59,372 nt of DNA from Caldilineaceae bacterium (GTDB lineage Bacteria > Chloroflexota > Anaerolineae > Caldilineales > Caldilineaceae): NCBI GenBank assembly GCA_026989655.1, contig JALSIX010000091.1:1-59372 (forward strand). Reading direction: 5' to 3'. Below the pieces are notes generated by a model. The model worked only from the letters and a program-made list of their open reading frames with translations, was not told the DNA's origin and did not search any database. Positions 25,459 through 38,777 of this stretch are shown piece by piece. The position numbers and the translations under genes were made by a program. The first letter of the stretch is position 1. Each line of letters starts with the position of its first letter.

Positions 25459-25499
25459 GGGGGTGGCCGGGCCCATGGAGAGCCCGCCCGGCCGCCCCC
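25459..25499 (+). terminator. Hairpin after flgE
   Basis: The arms 25459-25472 and 25486-25499 pair over 14 bp with one G-U pair and a 13-base loop. No T-run follows, so termination may be partial. Confidence 0.5.
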
Positions 25500-25665
25500 G
25501 TTCCCTCCCGCCATCTCCGTGACGCCTGTAACGCCCCTGTAACCATCCGCTCTTACGCAACCCCTACCCCACGACAACAGACCCGAGCTGTGGCGTCCGC
25601 GATACTGGACGCGGTCGGCCATGTCGGATCTCTTCTGCCGCGCATCTCTGTCCATCGAGCGGACC

Positions 25666-28600
25666 ATGCAGACACCCTTGCTTTCCAGACGGCATCCAAG
25701 AACCCGAGGGGCCTGGCTGCCCTGGCGATCCGGCCTTCGGGGCATGGTGGGCCTGCTGGTCCTGGTCCTCCTGGCCTGGCTGCCCCGAGCCCTCCTGGCC
25801 GCGGACCCGGCCTGGCAGCCGCAGCCCCTGGATGCATACCCTCGCCCGGTGGACGACAACGGACGGGGCATCCACTGGGCACCTGTGCTGGTGGCCCAGC
25901 CCCCGGAGCTCGTGGATCGCTACCTGGCAGAGGTGGCGGCCATGGAGATGCGCTGGCTGGCGGTGATGCAGCCGGACCAGCCGGCCCTGGAACATGCCTA
26001 TCTGCTGCAGCAGGCCATCGGCCAGGGGATGGAGCCTGTCCTCCGGGTCTACCGGCCCTTCAACGACGCCTACCGCTACCTGGATGCCCTGGTGGCGGCC
26101 GGCCAGGCCGTGGGCGTCCGCTACTATGAGCTCTACAGCAACCCCAATGTGGCCGGTATGGTCGGCGGGTGGCGCCCGGGCCAGGCGGTGGACCCCGAAG
26201 GGCTCGCCCAGCTCTGGGCCGAGGCGGCCCGCACGGTCCGCGCGGCCGGGGGGTTCCCGGGCCTGCCCTCCCTCTCGCCCACCGGCACCGTGGACGACCG
26301 GGTCTTCCTGCGGCGCTTCCTGCAGGCCCTTCGGGCCCAGGGGAACCTGGACGCGCTGGACCGCGCCTGGCTCCCCGTCCAGGCCTATATGGGCAACCGC
26401 GCCCTGGACGATCCAGAGGGCTTCCAGCGTTTCCGGGCCTACCACCGGATCCTCCAGGAGGAGATCGGCCACCCCCTGCCCCTCATCGCGACGGAGGGCG
26501 GGGCCCTGTTGGGCGATCGGAGCCGCCCCGAGCTCCCCCCGATCACGCCCCAGACCATGGCCCAGCGGACCGTGGACGCGTTTCGCTTCATGCGGGATCG
26601 GGCGCCGGACTACTTCTTCGCCTTCATGCCGTGGGTTCTGGCTGTCCAGGCCGCGGGGGGCTACGGCCCGGCCTGGGAGCGCCAGGCCTGGTTCCCGGCC
26701 GAAGGGGATCCCCTGCCGGTGGTGGAGGCCGTCAAGGCCCTGGCCCAAGGGGAGAGGGACGGACCGACAGCCCCCTCTCCGGAGGAGCGCCCCCCGGAAG
26801 GGCCCGGACCGGCCCTCCAATACGCGGAACAGGTGCCCGAAGCCCCCTGGTTCCAGTCCGCGGAGGAGGACGGCCGTCGTCCGCTTCCAGGCGGGACACC
26901 GACACCCTCCCAGACCCAGGGGGCGGCCGGCTCCTCCGGGGAGCCCGGCGAGCCCGCCGTGGTCCCGGTCCAGGTGATCGCCCAGCCCGAACGGATCCTC
27001 TCCACCGGGCCGGTGACGGTGACCGAGGGGACGGTGGTGTTGCCCACCTACGACTTCCAGGCCGCCCTGGTCCCCACCCGGCCCGGCGATCCCATCTACC
27101 CAGCACCCCGGCTGGACCACAGCCGAGTGGGCCCCCCGGAGCCCCGGACCTATCGGGCCATCTTCCTGGAGAACGACTTCCTCCGCCTGACCCTCCTGCC
27201 TGAGCTGGGGGGACGGATCTACCGCTGGCAGGACAAACAGACCGGGCGGGATATCCTCTACACCAATCCCGTGGTGAAGCCCACCCGATGGGGCATCCGG
27301 GGGTGGTGGCTGGCCGTGGGCGGCATGGAGTGGGCCTTCCCTCTGCCCGACCACGGCCTGGTGGAGTACCGACCCTGGACCGCGGAGGTGGTGGCCGAGC
27401 CCCGCTCCGCGGGGGTGACCCTGCGCTACCGGGGCCCCCAGGACGTGGAGGTGGCCGTTCGGGTGGGCCTGAGCGCGGACCAGCGCTTCTTCGCCGTCAC
27501 CACAGAGCTGCGCAACCGGGGGGTGGATCCGGCCCGGATCCACTACTGGCTCAATGCCATGCTGGCGCCGGACAACACGGTGGCTCCGGAGAGTCGGCTG
27601 CTGTGGCCGGCCGACGCGCTCCGGGTCCATGACGTGGCCGATGGACCGGGCCTGGCCCCGGGCCGGGTTCTGGCCTGGCCCCGAGACGCCGGCCGAGATC
27701 TCTCGGTGTTGGCCCAGTGGCCGGGACAGATGAGCGGTTTCGCCCCCGACGGCGTCCGCCGGGGGGCCATGGGCCTGGCCGACCCCAGAGACGAGCTCGC
27801 GATCGTCCGGGTTTTCCCCCCTGAACAGGCTCCCGGGGTGAAGATCTTCTACGGGCCTGGGCTGGATCCGTCCCTGTGGACAGATGGCCAGGGAGGCCGG
27901 TACCTGGAGCTGTGGGGTGGGCCGGGCCTGGACTTCACCTCCCCTCGGGTGTTGGCGCCGGGCCAGTCCCTCCGCTGGAGCGAGCAGTGGTACACCGTAC
28001 CCGGCCTGGGCCCCTTTGTGGCGGCCAACGCCCAGGCCGCGCTGGCCCTGCATGCCAGGGGCGAGCGGACGGAGCTGCGGCTGGCTCCGGTGGGGCGGGC
28101 CGCGAGCGGCGACCGGCGACTGCGGATCCAGGTGGATGGCCAGACGATCTACGACGGCCCGGTGACCCTGGGGCTCCATCAGGTCACCCGGCTGGAGGTG
28201 GGAGCGCCCTTGGCAGGCGGTCGTTGGATCGTCCAGTTGATGGACGCCCAGGGGCGGGTGCTCCTGGCCTACGACAGCCGGCCGTCGACCCCTGGGGAGT
28301 CGGAGGAGTTGCCGGTGGAATGGGATGCTCGCCTGGACGATCTGGGCATCCGGATCGTGCGGGCCCGGGTCCGGAAAGGCCAGACCTACTGGCGTGTGGT
28401 CCGGGCCGAGTTCCAGGATCCCCAGGAGGGCGGCGGCCGCCATCACATCTTCATCGAGGTGTTGGACGAGGATGGCCGACGGATCGTGGGCCAGGAGGTC
28501 CAGGTCTCCTGGCCCGACGGCAGCGCGACGGTGGTCACCGAGGACAAGCCCCCTCCGGAGTACGCGGCCAACTTCCCCATGTACGGCGACCTGGGGGGCT

Positions 28601-28707
28601 ACAGCGTGCGCCTTCCGGGCCCGAGCGACATGGTGACCGGCTTGGGGCTGCCGGGGGGGCGGATCCATGTGGTCTATCGGCTGGTCTTCCAGCGGACGGT
28701 GAAGTGA
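25666..28707 (+). CDS. Secreted TIM-barrel paralogue of the 13753 protein fused to a DUF5107-like region
   Basis: About 1013 residues. A basic N-terminus and hydrophobic stretch (GMVGLLVLVLLAWLPRALLA) form a signal peptide. A TIM barrel follows (about 50-370), clearly related to the protein at 13753: both open with PLDA-[FY]-PRP, then DNGRGIHW. Here the acid/base position reads YSNPN (Asn159), while the nucleophile-like Glu277 in ATEGG remains, so ordinary retaining catalysis is doubtful. A Pro-rich linker leads to a region with FLENDFLRLTLLPELGGRIYRW and WAFPLPDHGLVEY, typical of DUF5107/mutarotase-like sugar-binding domains. The start is uncertain (25621 is also possible); no good ribosome site is seen. 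Confidence 0.78.
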   Translation: MQTPLLSRRHPRTRGAWLPWRSGLRGMVGLLVLVLLAWLPRALLAADPAWQPQPLDAYPRPVDDNGRGIHWAPVLVAQPPELVDRYLAEVAAMEMRWLAVMQPDQPALEHAYLLQQAIGQGMEPVLRVYRPFNDAYRYLDALVAAGQAVGVRYYELYSNPNVAGMVGGWRPGQAVDPEGLAQLWAEAARTVRAAGGFPGLPSLSPTGTVDDRVFLRRFLQALRAQGNLDALDRAWLPVQAYMGNRALDDPEGFQRFRAYHRILQEEIGHPLPLIATEGGALLGDRSRPELPPITPQTMAQRTVDAFRFMRDRAPDYFFAFMPWVLAVQAAGGYGPAWERQAWFPAEGDPLPVVEAVKALAQGERDGPTAPSPEERPPEGPGPALQYAEQVPEAPWFQSAEEDGRRPLPGGTPTPSQTQGAAGSSGEPGEPAVVPVQVIAQPERILSTGPVTVTEGTVVLPTYDFQAALVPTRPGDPIYPAPRLDHSRVGPPEPRTYRAIFLENDFLRLTLLPELGGRIYRWQDKQTGRDILYTNPVVKPTRWGIRGWWLAVGGMEWAFPLPDHGLVEYRPWTAEVVAEPRSAGVTLRYRGPQDVEVAVRVGLSADQRFFAVTTELRNRGVDPARIHYWLNAMLAPDNTVAPESRLLWPADALRVHDVADGPGLAPGRVLAWPRDAGRDLSVLAQWPGQMSGFAPDGVRRGAMGLADPRDELAIVRVFPPEQAPGVKIFYGPGLDPSLWTDGQGGRYLELWGGPGLDFTSPRVLAPGQSLRWSEQWYTVPGLGPFVAANAQAALALHARGERTELRLAPVGRAASGDRRLRIQVDGQTIYDGPVTLGLHQVTRLEVGAPLAGGRWIVQLMDAQGRVLLAYDSRPSTPGESEELPVEWDARLDDLGIRIVRARVRKGQTYWRVVRAEFQDPQEGGGRHHIFIEVLDEDGRRIVGQEVQVSWPDGSATVVTEDKPPPEYAANFPMYGDLGGYSVRLPGPSDMVTGLGLPGGRIHVVYRLVFQRTVK

Positions 28708-28802
28708 GGCAGGCTGTGGATCGAGCGGATGGGACAGGTGGAGGGCCTGGCCGCAGGGGTTCCCGGGCCCTCCACAGCGCTGGTTGGACGGAGGCAATGC
28801 CC

Positions 28803-31100
28803 ATGATGCGGTGGAGATCCCCACGTCGACTGTGGAGCTGGATAGGGGTGTGGAGCGTGGTGCTGGCCCTGGGCCTCGGCCCCGTGCAGGCCCTGGCCGC
28901 GCCCGCACCCCCCTACGCGGTGGTGCGGGTACCCCGGCTGAACATCCGGGCGGCTCCCAGCATCCAGGCTCCGGTGGTGGGCCAGGTGCAGGAGGGCGAG
29001 CGGGTGACGGTCCTGGGCCGGAACGGCGAGGGCACCTGGCTGCGGGTGGAGTCCGCCGGGGGGATCGGCGGCTGGGTCTACGCGGAGCTCACCCAGCCCA
29101 GCGTGCCCATGGCCGCGTTGGCGCTCTACCAGGGAAGCCCAGCCGCGTCGGCCTCCCTACCGGCGGACCTGGCCTCGGACCCCAAGGCGCGCCAGCCTGG
29201 GGCCTCCAAGGAGGCCGCCCGCGCCTCCGCATCCCAGGACGCCCCGTCGGCCCGCCAGCCGGCCCCCAACCCGGATCCCCGGCCTGTGGGTCCCAACCCA
29301 GAGGGGATGGCCCTCCAGACAGCCGCCACCGCCACGGTGCTCCAGCCCCTGTGTCGGCCGAATCGGCTGCGGACCGTGACCCTGGCCGGTCGGCCCCGGG
29401 CCCTGGCCACTCTGGACAACCGCCTCTACGTGGCCCTGGCCGAGGTGAGCAGCCTGATGATGGTGGACACCGCTCGGGACATGCTGCTGGGGACCAGCCG
29501 TACCACGGCCGAGGAGGTGATCGCTGTGGCCGCGGCCGACCGCTCCATCTACGTGGCCGACGGCCCGGGGAAGCGCCTGGTGGTCACCACCACCCAGGGA
29601 GCGGTGAAGGCCACCATCCGCCTGCCCGGCCCGCCCGGGTCCCTGGCCGTGGAAGGGGACCGGGCCTTCGTCCTCCACCCGGAGATGGGCGCGGTGAGCG
29701 TGGTGGACGTCCGCACCCAACAGGTGTTGGCCACGGTGAGCGTGGGCGCGGATCCCCGGCAGATCGCGGTGATCAGCGGACGGGCCTTCATCGCCCACAA
29801 CGCGGGGTTTCTCAGCGTGGTGGATGCCCAGGGCCAGCGGCAGGAGCAGCTCCTGATCCCGGTGAACGACGTGGTGGGCATGGCCGCGGATCCCCAGGAA
29901 GGGGTGCTCTACATCGCGGGCGGAGCCGACCAGAAGGTAGTGGCCGTGGATGTGGCCACCTGGACCCTGGTGAACAGCTGGACGCTGGACACCCTGCCCA
30001 GCAGCCTGGCCTTCAACCCGGCCACAGGCCACCTCTTCGTGTTGGACAGCACCGGCCAGTTCCTGACCGTGCTGAGCAGCGTCCAGGCGGATCGGGCTGC
30101 CCAGGTCCAGGTCCAGGAGCGGCCGGTGGAGGACCCGGGCAACAGCCTGGCGGTGGTCCAGAGCAAGATCTACATCATGAACCCCGCGGACAGCCGGTTG
30201 GCCGTCTGGCTGGACCGGACATGCCCGGGGGAGACCCCCCGGCGCACCACGGCCACCCTGATCACCTACAGCAGCCGCACCGACCTGACGCCCCGCCGGG
30301 TGGAGGCCCGGATCGGCATCCTGTGGCCCCATGGGGGCGCCGCGCCGGACCAGGCCAGCTACGCCAACCTCACCGCGGTGCTGCTCCGGGAGGACGGAGC
30401 GGTGCCGGCCTGTGCCTGGGAGCCGAAGGTGACCCTGTGGGCCGCGGTGGGGGGCGAGCCGGCCCGCCTGGTGGCCCAGGGCCAGCGGCGGATGGTGACG
30501 GAGAAGGGCGTGACCTTCCCGGTCTACGACTTCAACGACGTGGACATCCGGGTGACCCGAGAACGGAACCTTCCCATCCACTTCACGGTCCGGGTGGAAG
30601 GGGTGGAGACGGTCCAGAACGTGTGGACCCACTCCGCGACGGGCCGGTATCTGCCCACGGTTCGGCCGGAGCTGGAGGGGATCATCCAGCGCTACGACGG
30701 CCCCCTGGATGTCCGCCTGTGGGTGGAGGAGACGCCCCGGGGGCGGGAGATCGTGGCCCTGTTGCTGAAGGCCGAGACCCTGCTGGCCCTGGCCCCCAGT
30801 TCCTCCGGGCCCGTGCCCCAGCTCCGCTGGGCGGTGGACAACGGCGTCACCGAGCCGGAGCTCATCGTGGGCCAATCCGAGGTGCGCCGGGAAGGGGGCC
30901 TGATCTTCGCGGTGTGGCGTTTCCCCGGCCTGGACCCGGATGAGCTGCTCCGAGGCCATGCCCAGGCCCGTTTCTGGGTGGAGATCCCCGGAGTGGAGGT
31001 CTACAGCAGCGTGTTGGCCTGGGGGCGAGACATCCGTACCCTGGGGGCCCGGCTTCCGGTCCCGGCCGTGGGCTGTGCCGAGGAGATCGCGAGCCGATGA
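28803..31100 (+). CDS. Secreted SH3b and beta-propeller protein
   Basis: This 765-residue protein has a signal peptide (WIGVWSVVLALGLGPVQALA). A bacterial SH3 domain follows at about 37-100 (RVPRLNIRAAPSIQAPVVGQV), often used for wall or peptide binding. After an Ala/Ser/Pro linker comes a YVTN-like beta-propeller (about 180-440) with repeated blades such as NRLYVALAEVSSLMMVDT and GAVSVVDVRTQQVLATVSVG. A C-terminal beta-rich region follows. GGAGG lies 8 bases before the ATG at 28803. It follows the TIM-barrel/DUF5107 gene by 95 bases with no terminator and probably shares its transcript. The function is unknown; an envelope-associated binding role is inferred. Confidence 0.75.
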   Translation: MMRWRSPRRLWSWIGVWSVVLALGLGPVQALAAPAPPYAVVRVPRLNIRAAPSIQAPVVGQVQEGERVTVLGRNGEGTWLRVESAGGIGGWVYAELTQPSVPMAALALYQGSPAASASLPADLASDPKARQPGASKEAARASASQDAPSARQPAPNPDPRPVGPNPEGMALQTAATATVLQPLCRPNRLRTVTLAGRPRALATLDNRLYVALAEVSSLMMVDTARDMLLGTSRTTAEEVIAVAAADRSIYVADGPGKRLVVTTTQGAVKATIRLPGPPGSLAVEGDRAFVLHPEMGAVSVVDVRTQQVLATVSVGADPRQIAVISGRAFIAHNAGFLSVVDAQGQRQEQLLIPVNDVVGMAADPQEGVLYIAGGADQKVVAVDVATWTLVNSWTLDTLPSSLAFNPATGHLFVLDSTGQFLTVLSSVQADRAAQVQVQERPVEDPGNSLAVVQSKIYIMNPADSRLAVWLDRTCPGETPRRTTATLITYSSRTDLTPRRVEARIGILWPHGGAAPDQASYANLTAVLLREDGAVPACAWEPKVTLWAAVGGEPARLVAQGQRRMVTEKGVTFPVYDFNDVDIRVTRERNLPIHFTVRVEGVETVQNVWTHSATGRYLPTVRPELEGIIQRYDGPLDVRLWVEETPRGREIVALLLKAETLLALAPSSSGPVPQLRWAVDNGVTEPELIVGQSEVRREGGLIFAVWRFPGLDPDELLRGHAQARFWVEIPGVEVYSSVLAWGRDIRTLGARLPVPAVGCAEEIASR

Positions 31101-31131
31101 GGTGGCCGGAAGGCCGGGGCCGGCGCTCCGC

Positions 31132-31161
31132 GGGGGCGAGGACCGGGAGGTCCTCGCCCCC
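31132..31161. terminator. Perfect bidirectional terminator hairpin
   Basis: The arms 31132-31144 and 31149-31161 are perfectly complementary over 13 bp around a GGGA tetraloop. It lies between convergent genes ending at 31100 and 31169 and probably ends both transcripts. Confidence 0.8.
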
Positions 31162-31168
31162 TGCGCGC

Positions 31169-32059
31169 TCACCCCTTCAGCCCCGCGTAGCTGATGCCTT
31201 CGATGAAGTAGCGCTGGAAGAAGAGGAAGATCAGGGCCATGGGCAGGGTGGTGAGCATGGATCCGGCCAGGATGGCATTCCACTGGAGGTTCTGGCCGAT
31301 GCCACCCCGGAGGAAGGCCAGGCCCAGGGGCAGGGTGTAGAGGTCCTGGTTTGTGCTGATCACGATCAGGGGGCCCATGAAGTCGTTCCAGCTGCCCTGG
31401 AAGCTGAAGATGGTCAGAGCGATGACCGCAGGGCGGGTGAGGGGCAGGACCACGTTCCAGTAGATCTGGAAGCGGCTGGCCCCGTCCATGAAGGCGGCCT
31501 CCTCCAGCTCCACAGGAATGGACTCGAAGAACTGTTTCATGAGGAAGATGCCGAAGGAGGTCACCAGGCCCGGGACGATGAGCCCTTGGTAGGTGTCGAT
31601 CATGCCCAGGAGCTTGAAGAGGATGAAGCGGGGGATGAGGAGCACGATGCCCGGGATCATCATGGTGCCCAGGATGGCCAGGAAGAGGGCTTCTCGGCCG
31701 GGAAAGGGTACCCGGGAGAGGGCGTACCCGGCCAGGCTGGCCAGGATCACGTTGCCCAGGGTGATGCACACGGCCACGAACGCGGAGTTGAAGAGCCAGC
31801 GGTCCACGTTCAGGCCCACCATGCGTCGGTAGCCTTCCAGGGTCCACTGGTCGGGCAGGAGCTTCACCGGGTTGGCCGCGATCTCCGGCAGGGGCTTGAA
31901 GCTGGTGGTCACGGCCAGGGTGAAGGGGTAGAAGAAGGCCAGGGCCAGGCCGAACAGGATGGCGTAGGACAGGACCAGGCGGGTACGGTCCCATAGGACG
32001 GTGCTCAGGGGGCGGCTGCGGCCCCGGGGCGGCGCGTGGGAGATGGTCACGGTGGGCAT
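31169..32059 (-). CDS. Carbohydrate ABC transporter permease, MalG type
   Basis: The 296-residue inner-membrane protein has six predicted helices (first: [23 protein letters not shown]) and the EAA loop [26 protein letters not shown], which contacts the ATPase. It ends [13 protein letters not shown], as MalG/LacG-like permeases do. It is the last gene of the LacI-GH65-transport operon, 10 bases after its partner permease. No ATPase gene is present, so a shared MsmK/MalK-type ATPase encoded elsewhere is expected. The sugar is unknown, but an alpha-linked disaccharide is suggested by the GH65 gene. Confidence 0.92.
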   Translation of the reverse strand: MPTVTISHAPPRGRSRPLSTVLWDRTRLVLSYAILFGLALAFFYPFTLAVTTSFKPLPEIAANPVKLLPDQWTLEGYRRMVGLNVDRWLFNSAFVAVCITLGNVILASLAGYALSRVPFPGREALFLAILGTMMIPGIVLLIPRFILFKLLGMIDTYQGLIVPGLVTSFGIFLMKQFFESIPVELEEAAFMDGASRFQIYWNVVLPLTRPAVIALTIFSFQGSWNDFMGPLIVISTNQDLYTLPLGLAFLRGGIGQNLQWNAILAGSMLTTLPMALIFLFFQRYFIEGISYAGLKG

Positions 32060-32069
32060 CCTCCTGGGA

Positions 32070-33104
32070 TCAGCCCTCCCGGGCCTCGGTGATGCGTCGT
32101 TGGAGCATGGTCAGCAGGAAGATGATGGCGAAGAGCAGCACGGCGGTGGCCAGCCCCAGGCCCATCTCGCTGTTGCGGAAACCGTTCCGGTAGACGATGT
32201 AGGCCATGGTGAGGGTGGTCTTGGCCGGGCCCCCGGAGGTCATCACGTAGATCTGGTCGAAGACCTGGTAGGTGCCGATGAGGCCCAGGGTGATGACGAA
32301 GAACAGGGTGGGCCGCAGGAGGGGCAGGGTGATCTTCCAGAAGATCTGCCAGTTGTTCGCGCCGTCGATCTGCGCGGCCTCGTACACGAAGCTGGGGATG
32401 TCCTGCAGCGCGGCCAGGAAGATGACCATCATGGTGCCGGTGGTGGTCCAGCTGTTCTGGAGCATGATGGCCGTCAGCGCGACGCTGGGGCCGCTGATCC
32501 AGTCCCACAGGGTCAGGCCGGCCACCTTGGCCCGCAGGAACTCCGGGCCCGTGCGCAGGGTGATGCCCAGGGGTTCCAGCAGGATGTGGAAGAGGCCTCG
32601 GGCATCGGCCAGCCAGGCGATGGGTTCCCAGCGGCCGAAGGTGATGACCTCCAACACGTAGTTCACCAGCCCGCTCTTCTGGTAGAGGAAGAGGAAGATG
32701 AGGCTGATGGCGATGGAGGAGGTGATGGAGGGAAAGTAGTAGGCCGTCCGGAAGAAGTCCTTGAAGCGCAGTCCTCGCTGGTTGACGATCACGGCCAGGA
32801 CCAGGGCCGCGCCGGTCTGGAGAGGTACCACGCCCAGGGCGAAGTAGGTGGTGTTCTTCAGGGCCTTGAAGAAGTCCTGCTGTTTGATGCCCCCGGACAG
32901 GAGCAGGTCGTAGTAGTTGCGGAGTCCGATGAGGCGGGCCTCGGTGGGCGGGCTGATCCCGTTCCAGTCTGTGAAGCTGTAGTAGGCCGCGAACAGAATG
33001 GGGACGACCAGGAAGATACCCAGGATCGCCAGGGCCGGGGCCACGAAGAGCCAGCCGGCGATGGCGTCCTGGCGGGCCTGGCCGCGGATGCCGGTGGTCG
33101 CCAT
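32070..33104 (-). CDS. Carbohydrate ABC transporter permease, MalF type
   Basis: This 344-residue permease has a first helix [26 protein letters not shown] and the EAA loop [26 protein letters not shown]. The ATG at 33104 gives the usual start MATTGIRGQ, and AGGAG is 7 bases upstream; the longer reading frame upstream lacks a ribosome site. It pairs with the MalG-type gene downstream and follows the solute-binding lipoprotein gene. The periplasmic loops between helices are longer than in the MalG partner, as is normal for the MalF type. Confidence 0.92.
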   Translation of the reverse strand: MATTGIRGQARQDAIAGWLFVAPALAILGIFLVVPILFAAYYSFTDWNGISPPTEARLIGLRNYYDLLLSGGIKQQDFFKALKNTTYFALGVVPLQTGAALVLAVIVNQRGLRFKDFFRTAYYFPSITSSIAISLIFLFLYQKSGLVNYVLEVITFGRWEPIAWLADARGLFHILLEPLGITLRTGPEFLRAKVAGLTLWDWISGPSVALTAIMLQNSWTTTGTMMVIFLAALQDIPSFVYEAAQIDGANNWQIFWKITLPLLRPTLFFVITLGLIGTYQVFDQIYVMTSGGPAKTTLTMAYIVYRNGFRNSEMGLGLATAVLLFAIIFLLTMLQRRITEAREG

Positions 33105-33201
33105 GGAGTTGCTCCTGTCCAGCAGGGCCCCTGGGCCCGACGCCCGGGCCGGGCCCAGGGGCATGCTTCAGCTCGTTGTCAACGGAGAGGTCACCGGGAC
33201 C

Positions 33202-34527
33202 TCACTGGCCCTTGCGCTCCCGCCAGCGGGCCAGGATCTCGTTGCCCACGGCCTCGGCCTCGGCCAGGACATCCTCGGGCAGCTTGGTTCCGGCCATGGC
33301 CTCCTGCAGGCCCGAGTTGATGGTGTCCATCACGTCGCTGAAGCCCGGGACGAACTGCCACTTGTGGGCGTACTCCGCGCCGTTCAGGAAGGGCTCCAGC
33401 GCGGGGAACTTCTCCAGCCAGCCCTCCCGGAGGCTGCGGCGGGTGGGCATGGCCAGGCCCAGGTCGGTCCACATCTGCATGCCCTCGGGGCCGGTGAGGA
33501 AGTTCACCAGGCGGAAGCTCTCCTCCTTGTACATGCCGGCCGCGGGGACGCCGTAGCACACGGTGAAGGCCATGGTGGCCTGGCCTCCGGGGCCGCTGGG
33601 CAGCTCGGTCACCCCCCAGTTCAGGTCCGGGAACTGGTCCTGCAGGTAGGGGTTGATCCAGTTGCCCTCGATGGCCATGGCGGCCCGGCCCTTGCCGAAG
33701 GCCTCGCCGTTCCAGCCGCTGTCCAGGTCCGAGGGCTGGGCCGCGTAGCCGTCCAGCACCAGGCCCACGTAGAACTCCATGGCCTCCAGGGCCTCGGGGC
33801 TGTTGATGGTCATCTGGGTGTAGCCCTCGTCGGTGACGCTGCCCCCGGCCTGGTAGAGGAACGCGATCCAGCGGGCGAAGTCCGCGCTGAGGACGATGCC
33901 GTAGACGCCGTTGTCCGGATCGGTCAGGGCCTCGGCCGCGGCCCGCAGGTCATCCCAGGTCCAATCGGGGGTGGGGTAGTCCAGCCCGGCTGCGTCGAAC
34001 AGGTCCTTGTTGTACTCCAGGGCCAGGGTGCTGAAGTCCTTGGGGGGGCACCAGAAGGTCCCATCCCAGGTGAAGGCGTTGCGCAGGCTCGGGTAGAAGT
34101 CGTCGGGGTCCAGGGCCTGGGGCTCGTAGGGCTCCAGCGCGCCGGCCTCCACCAGGTCGGGCAGCCGGAAGCTGTCGATGTAGAAGACGTCCGGTGGGCT
34201 GCCGCCGGCCAGGCTGGCCTGGAGCTTCTCATCGTAGCTGGGCACCAGGTTCAGGGTCACCTGGATGTCCGGGTTCTGCTCGTTGAAGACGTCCACCACC
34301 TGTTGGAGCCGGGTGTTCTCCGCCTCGGAGCTGGCCCATCCCATGAGGGTGAGTTCCACCACCTGGGCCTCCTCCTCGGGGGCCATCTCCTCCGCGGGGG
34401 CCGCCTCCTGGGCCGGTGCGGCCTCCTCTGCGGGGGCCTGGGGAGCGGCCGGCACCGCGCACGCGGCCAACACCATCGCGAGCACGGTGAGGGCTGCGAG
34501 CAACGTCCAAAGGGTTCGGTGACGCAT
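33202..34527 (-). CDS. Sugar ABC transporter solute-binding lipoprotein
   Basis: This 441-residue protein has a lipobox signal ([10 protein letters not shown]) and then an Ala/Pro/Glu-rich acidic spacer of about 35 residues that holds the binding domain away from the membrane. The type 1 solute-binding fold follows ([60 protein letters not shown]), family SBP_bac_1. AAGGAGG precedes the ATG at 34527. It lies between the GH65 fusion gene and the two permeases and should capture the sugar imported for phosphorolysis. Confidence 0.93.
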   Translation of the reverse strand: MRHRTLWTLLAALTVLAMVLAACAVPAAPQAPAEEAAPAQEAAPAEEMAPEEEAQVVELTLMGWASSEAENTRLQQVVDVFNEQNPDIQVTLNLVPSYDEKLQASLAGGSPPDVFYIDSFRLPDLVEAGALEPYEPQALDPDDFYPSLRNAFTWDGTFWCPPKDFSTLALEYNKDLFDAAGLDYPTPDWTWDDLRAAAEALTDPDNGVYGIVLSADFARWIAFLYQAGGSVTDEGYTQMTINSPEALEAMEFYVGLVLDGYAAQPSDLDSGWNGEAFGKGRAAMAIEGNWINPYLQDQFPDLNWGVTELPSGPGGQATMAFTVCYGVPAAGMYKEESFRLVNFLTGPEGMQMWTDLGLAMPTRRSLREGWLEKFPALEPFLNGAEYAHKWQFVPGFSDVMDTINSGLQEAMAGTKLPEDVLAEAEAVGNEILARWRERKGQ

Positions 34528-34640
34528 GGCTGTGCCTCCTTCTCGGTGTAGGGATGAATGGATGGTTTGAAGGGCTCGTTCCCGGCGATATGGCTTTTTC
34601 GGTGGGAAAGCGCCTGGCCGGGGCGCGTCTCCCCCGGGGC

Positions 34641-37520
<2,880 letters not shown>

Positions 37521-37643
37521 GGCTTCCAGGTCAAGGCGGTGCACGGATGGCTGACGGCGATGGCGGGGTGCCCCCGGACCATGGGCCGTCCTCCCTGCGC
37601 CGAGGGCTGTGGGGTCCCCACGGCCCCGGGCGAGGACCCTCTC

Positions 37644-38693
37644 TCAGCTTTCCCCGGGCTTCACCGAGGACGCGCGCACGATGAGCCGAGGCTCCAGGAG
37701 CACCTCCCTCTCCTCGGGTGTCTCCCCGCGTAGCAGGGCGATGAGCATCTCCACGATGCGCTGGCCGGCCTCCCACACGGGCTGACGCACGGAAGTCAGG
37801 GGGGGCATCAGGTGTTGGATGCCTGGGGTGTCGTCGAAGCCGGTGACACCGAACTCTGCGCCCAGCCGCAGCCCTGCATCCCGGGCGGCCTGCATCGCGC
37901 CGATGGCCAGCAGGTCCGAGACCGCGGCCACCGCGGTGGGGCGTCGGCCCTGGGGCAGGGCCAACAGCTCCTGGGTCAGCCGGCGACCGTCTGTCACCCG
38001 GTGTTCGCCCACCCGGATCCACTCTGGGTCCACCGGCAGGCCGGCCTGGGCCATGGCCTCCAGATAGCCGTTGCGCCGGGCACTCCCCTGGCGGGAGGAG
38101 GGGGGCCAGCCCAGGAAGGCGATGCGTCGGTGGCCCTGTTCGACCAGGTGGTGCACCGCGGCCCGGAGCCCGGCCCGGCCGTCCACGTCCACGTAGGGGA
38201 AGCGGAGATCGGGGCCGGAACGGCCGAAGGCCACGAAGGGCACCTCTGCGTCCAGCAGGTACCGGATGCGGGGATCGTCGTAGTTGGTGGTGCTCAGGAT
38301 GAACCCGTCCACCCGGTTGGTCTCCACCAGTCGGCCGTAGGAGTCCGCCGGATCCTGGTCCGGCTCGGTGGGGAAGAGGAGGATGTGGTAGCCGGCCTCC
38401 TCCGCGGCCCGGACCGCGCTGGACAGGAACTTGTCCAGGATGGGGTTGGTCTGGTCCGGTGAGATGGGATACCAGGAGTAGCCGATCAGGTGGGTGGCCC
38501 GTTTGCGCAGGCTGCGGGCGGTGACGTTGGGGCGGTAGCCCAGACGGCGGGCCGCCTCCCAGATCCGCTGGGCGGTCTCCGGCGCGACGCTCCCCTGGCC
38601 GTTCAACACCTTGGAGACCGTCTGGTAGCTGACCCCGGCGGCTGCGGCCACGTCCTTGATGGTGACGCGTCGTCGACGTTGACCTCGATGCAT
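37644..38693 (-). CDS. LacI-family transcriptional repressor of the GH65/ABC operon
   Basis: About 349 residues. The N-terminal helix-turn-helix and hinge are clear: [23 protein letters not shown], then [22 protein letters not shown]. The periplasmic-binding-like effector domain follows ([42 protein letters not shown]) and ends with the dimer interface [25 protein letters not shown]-like segment. It is the first gene of the operon and is transcribed from a consensus promoter overlapping a double palindrome, so autoregulation is likely. The ATG at 38693 gives the usual short lead before the HTH; its ribosome site is poor. Confidence 0.93.
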   Translation of the reverse strand: MHRGQRRRRVTIKDVAAAAGVSYQTVSKVLNGQGSVAPETAQRIWEAARRLGYRPNVTARSLRKRATHLIGYSWYPISPDQTNPILDKFLSSAVRAAEEAGYHILLFPTEPDQDPADSYGRLVETNRVDGFILSTTNYDDPRIRYLLDAEVPFVAFGRSGPDLRFPYVDVDGRAGLRAAVHHLVEQGHRRIAFLGWPPSSRQGSARRNGYLEAMAQAGLPVDPEWIRVGEHRVTDGRRLTQELLALPQGRRPTAVAAVSDLLAIGAMQAARDAGLRLGAEFGVTGFDDTPGIQHLMPPLTSVRQPVWEAGQRIVEMLIALLRGETPEEREVLLEPRLIVRASSVKPGES

Positions 38694-38748
38694 GGCCACG
38701 GCGAGGAATTCCGTCCGTCTGGCAGGTGGTTCCCGTCGGGAGAGGCGG

Positions 38749-38774
38749 GGCGAACGTTCGCCCGAACGTTCGCC
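38749..38774. promoter_or_regulatory. Double LacI-type operator
   Basis: Two copies of the palindrome CGAACGTTCG (38751-38760 and 38763-38772) lie 12 bp apart. With flanking bases they form a 26-bp symmetrical element (12-bp arms, CC centre). Central CG palindromes are typical of LacI-family sites. It covers about -3 to +22 of the lacI transcript predicted from the adjacent promoter. Confidence 0.75.
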
Positions 38775-38777
38775 TTC

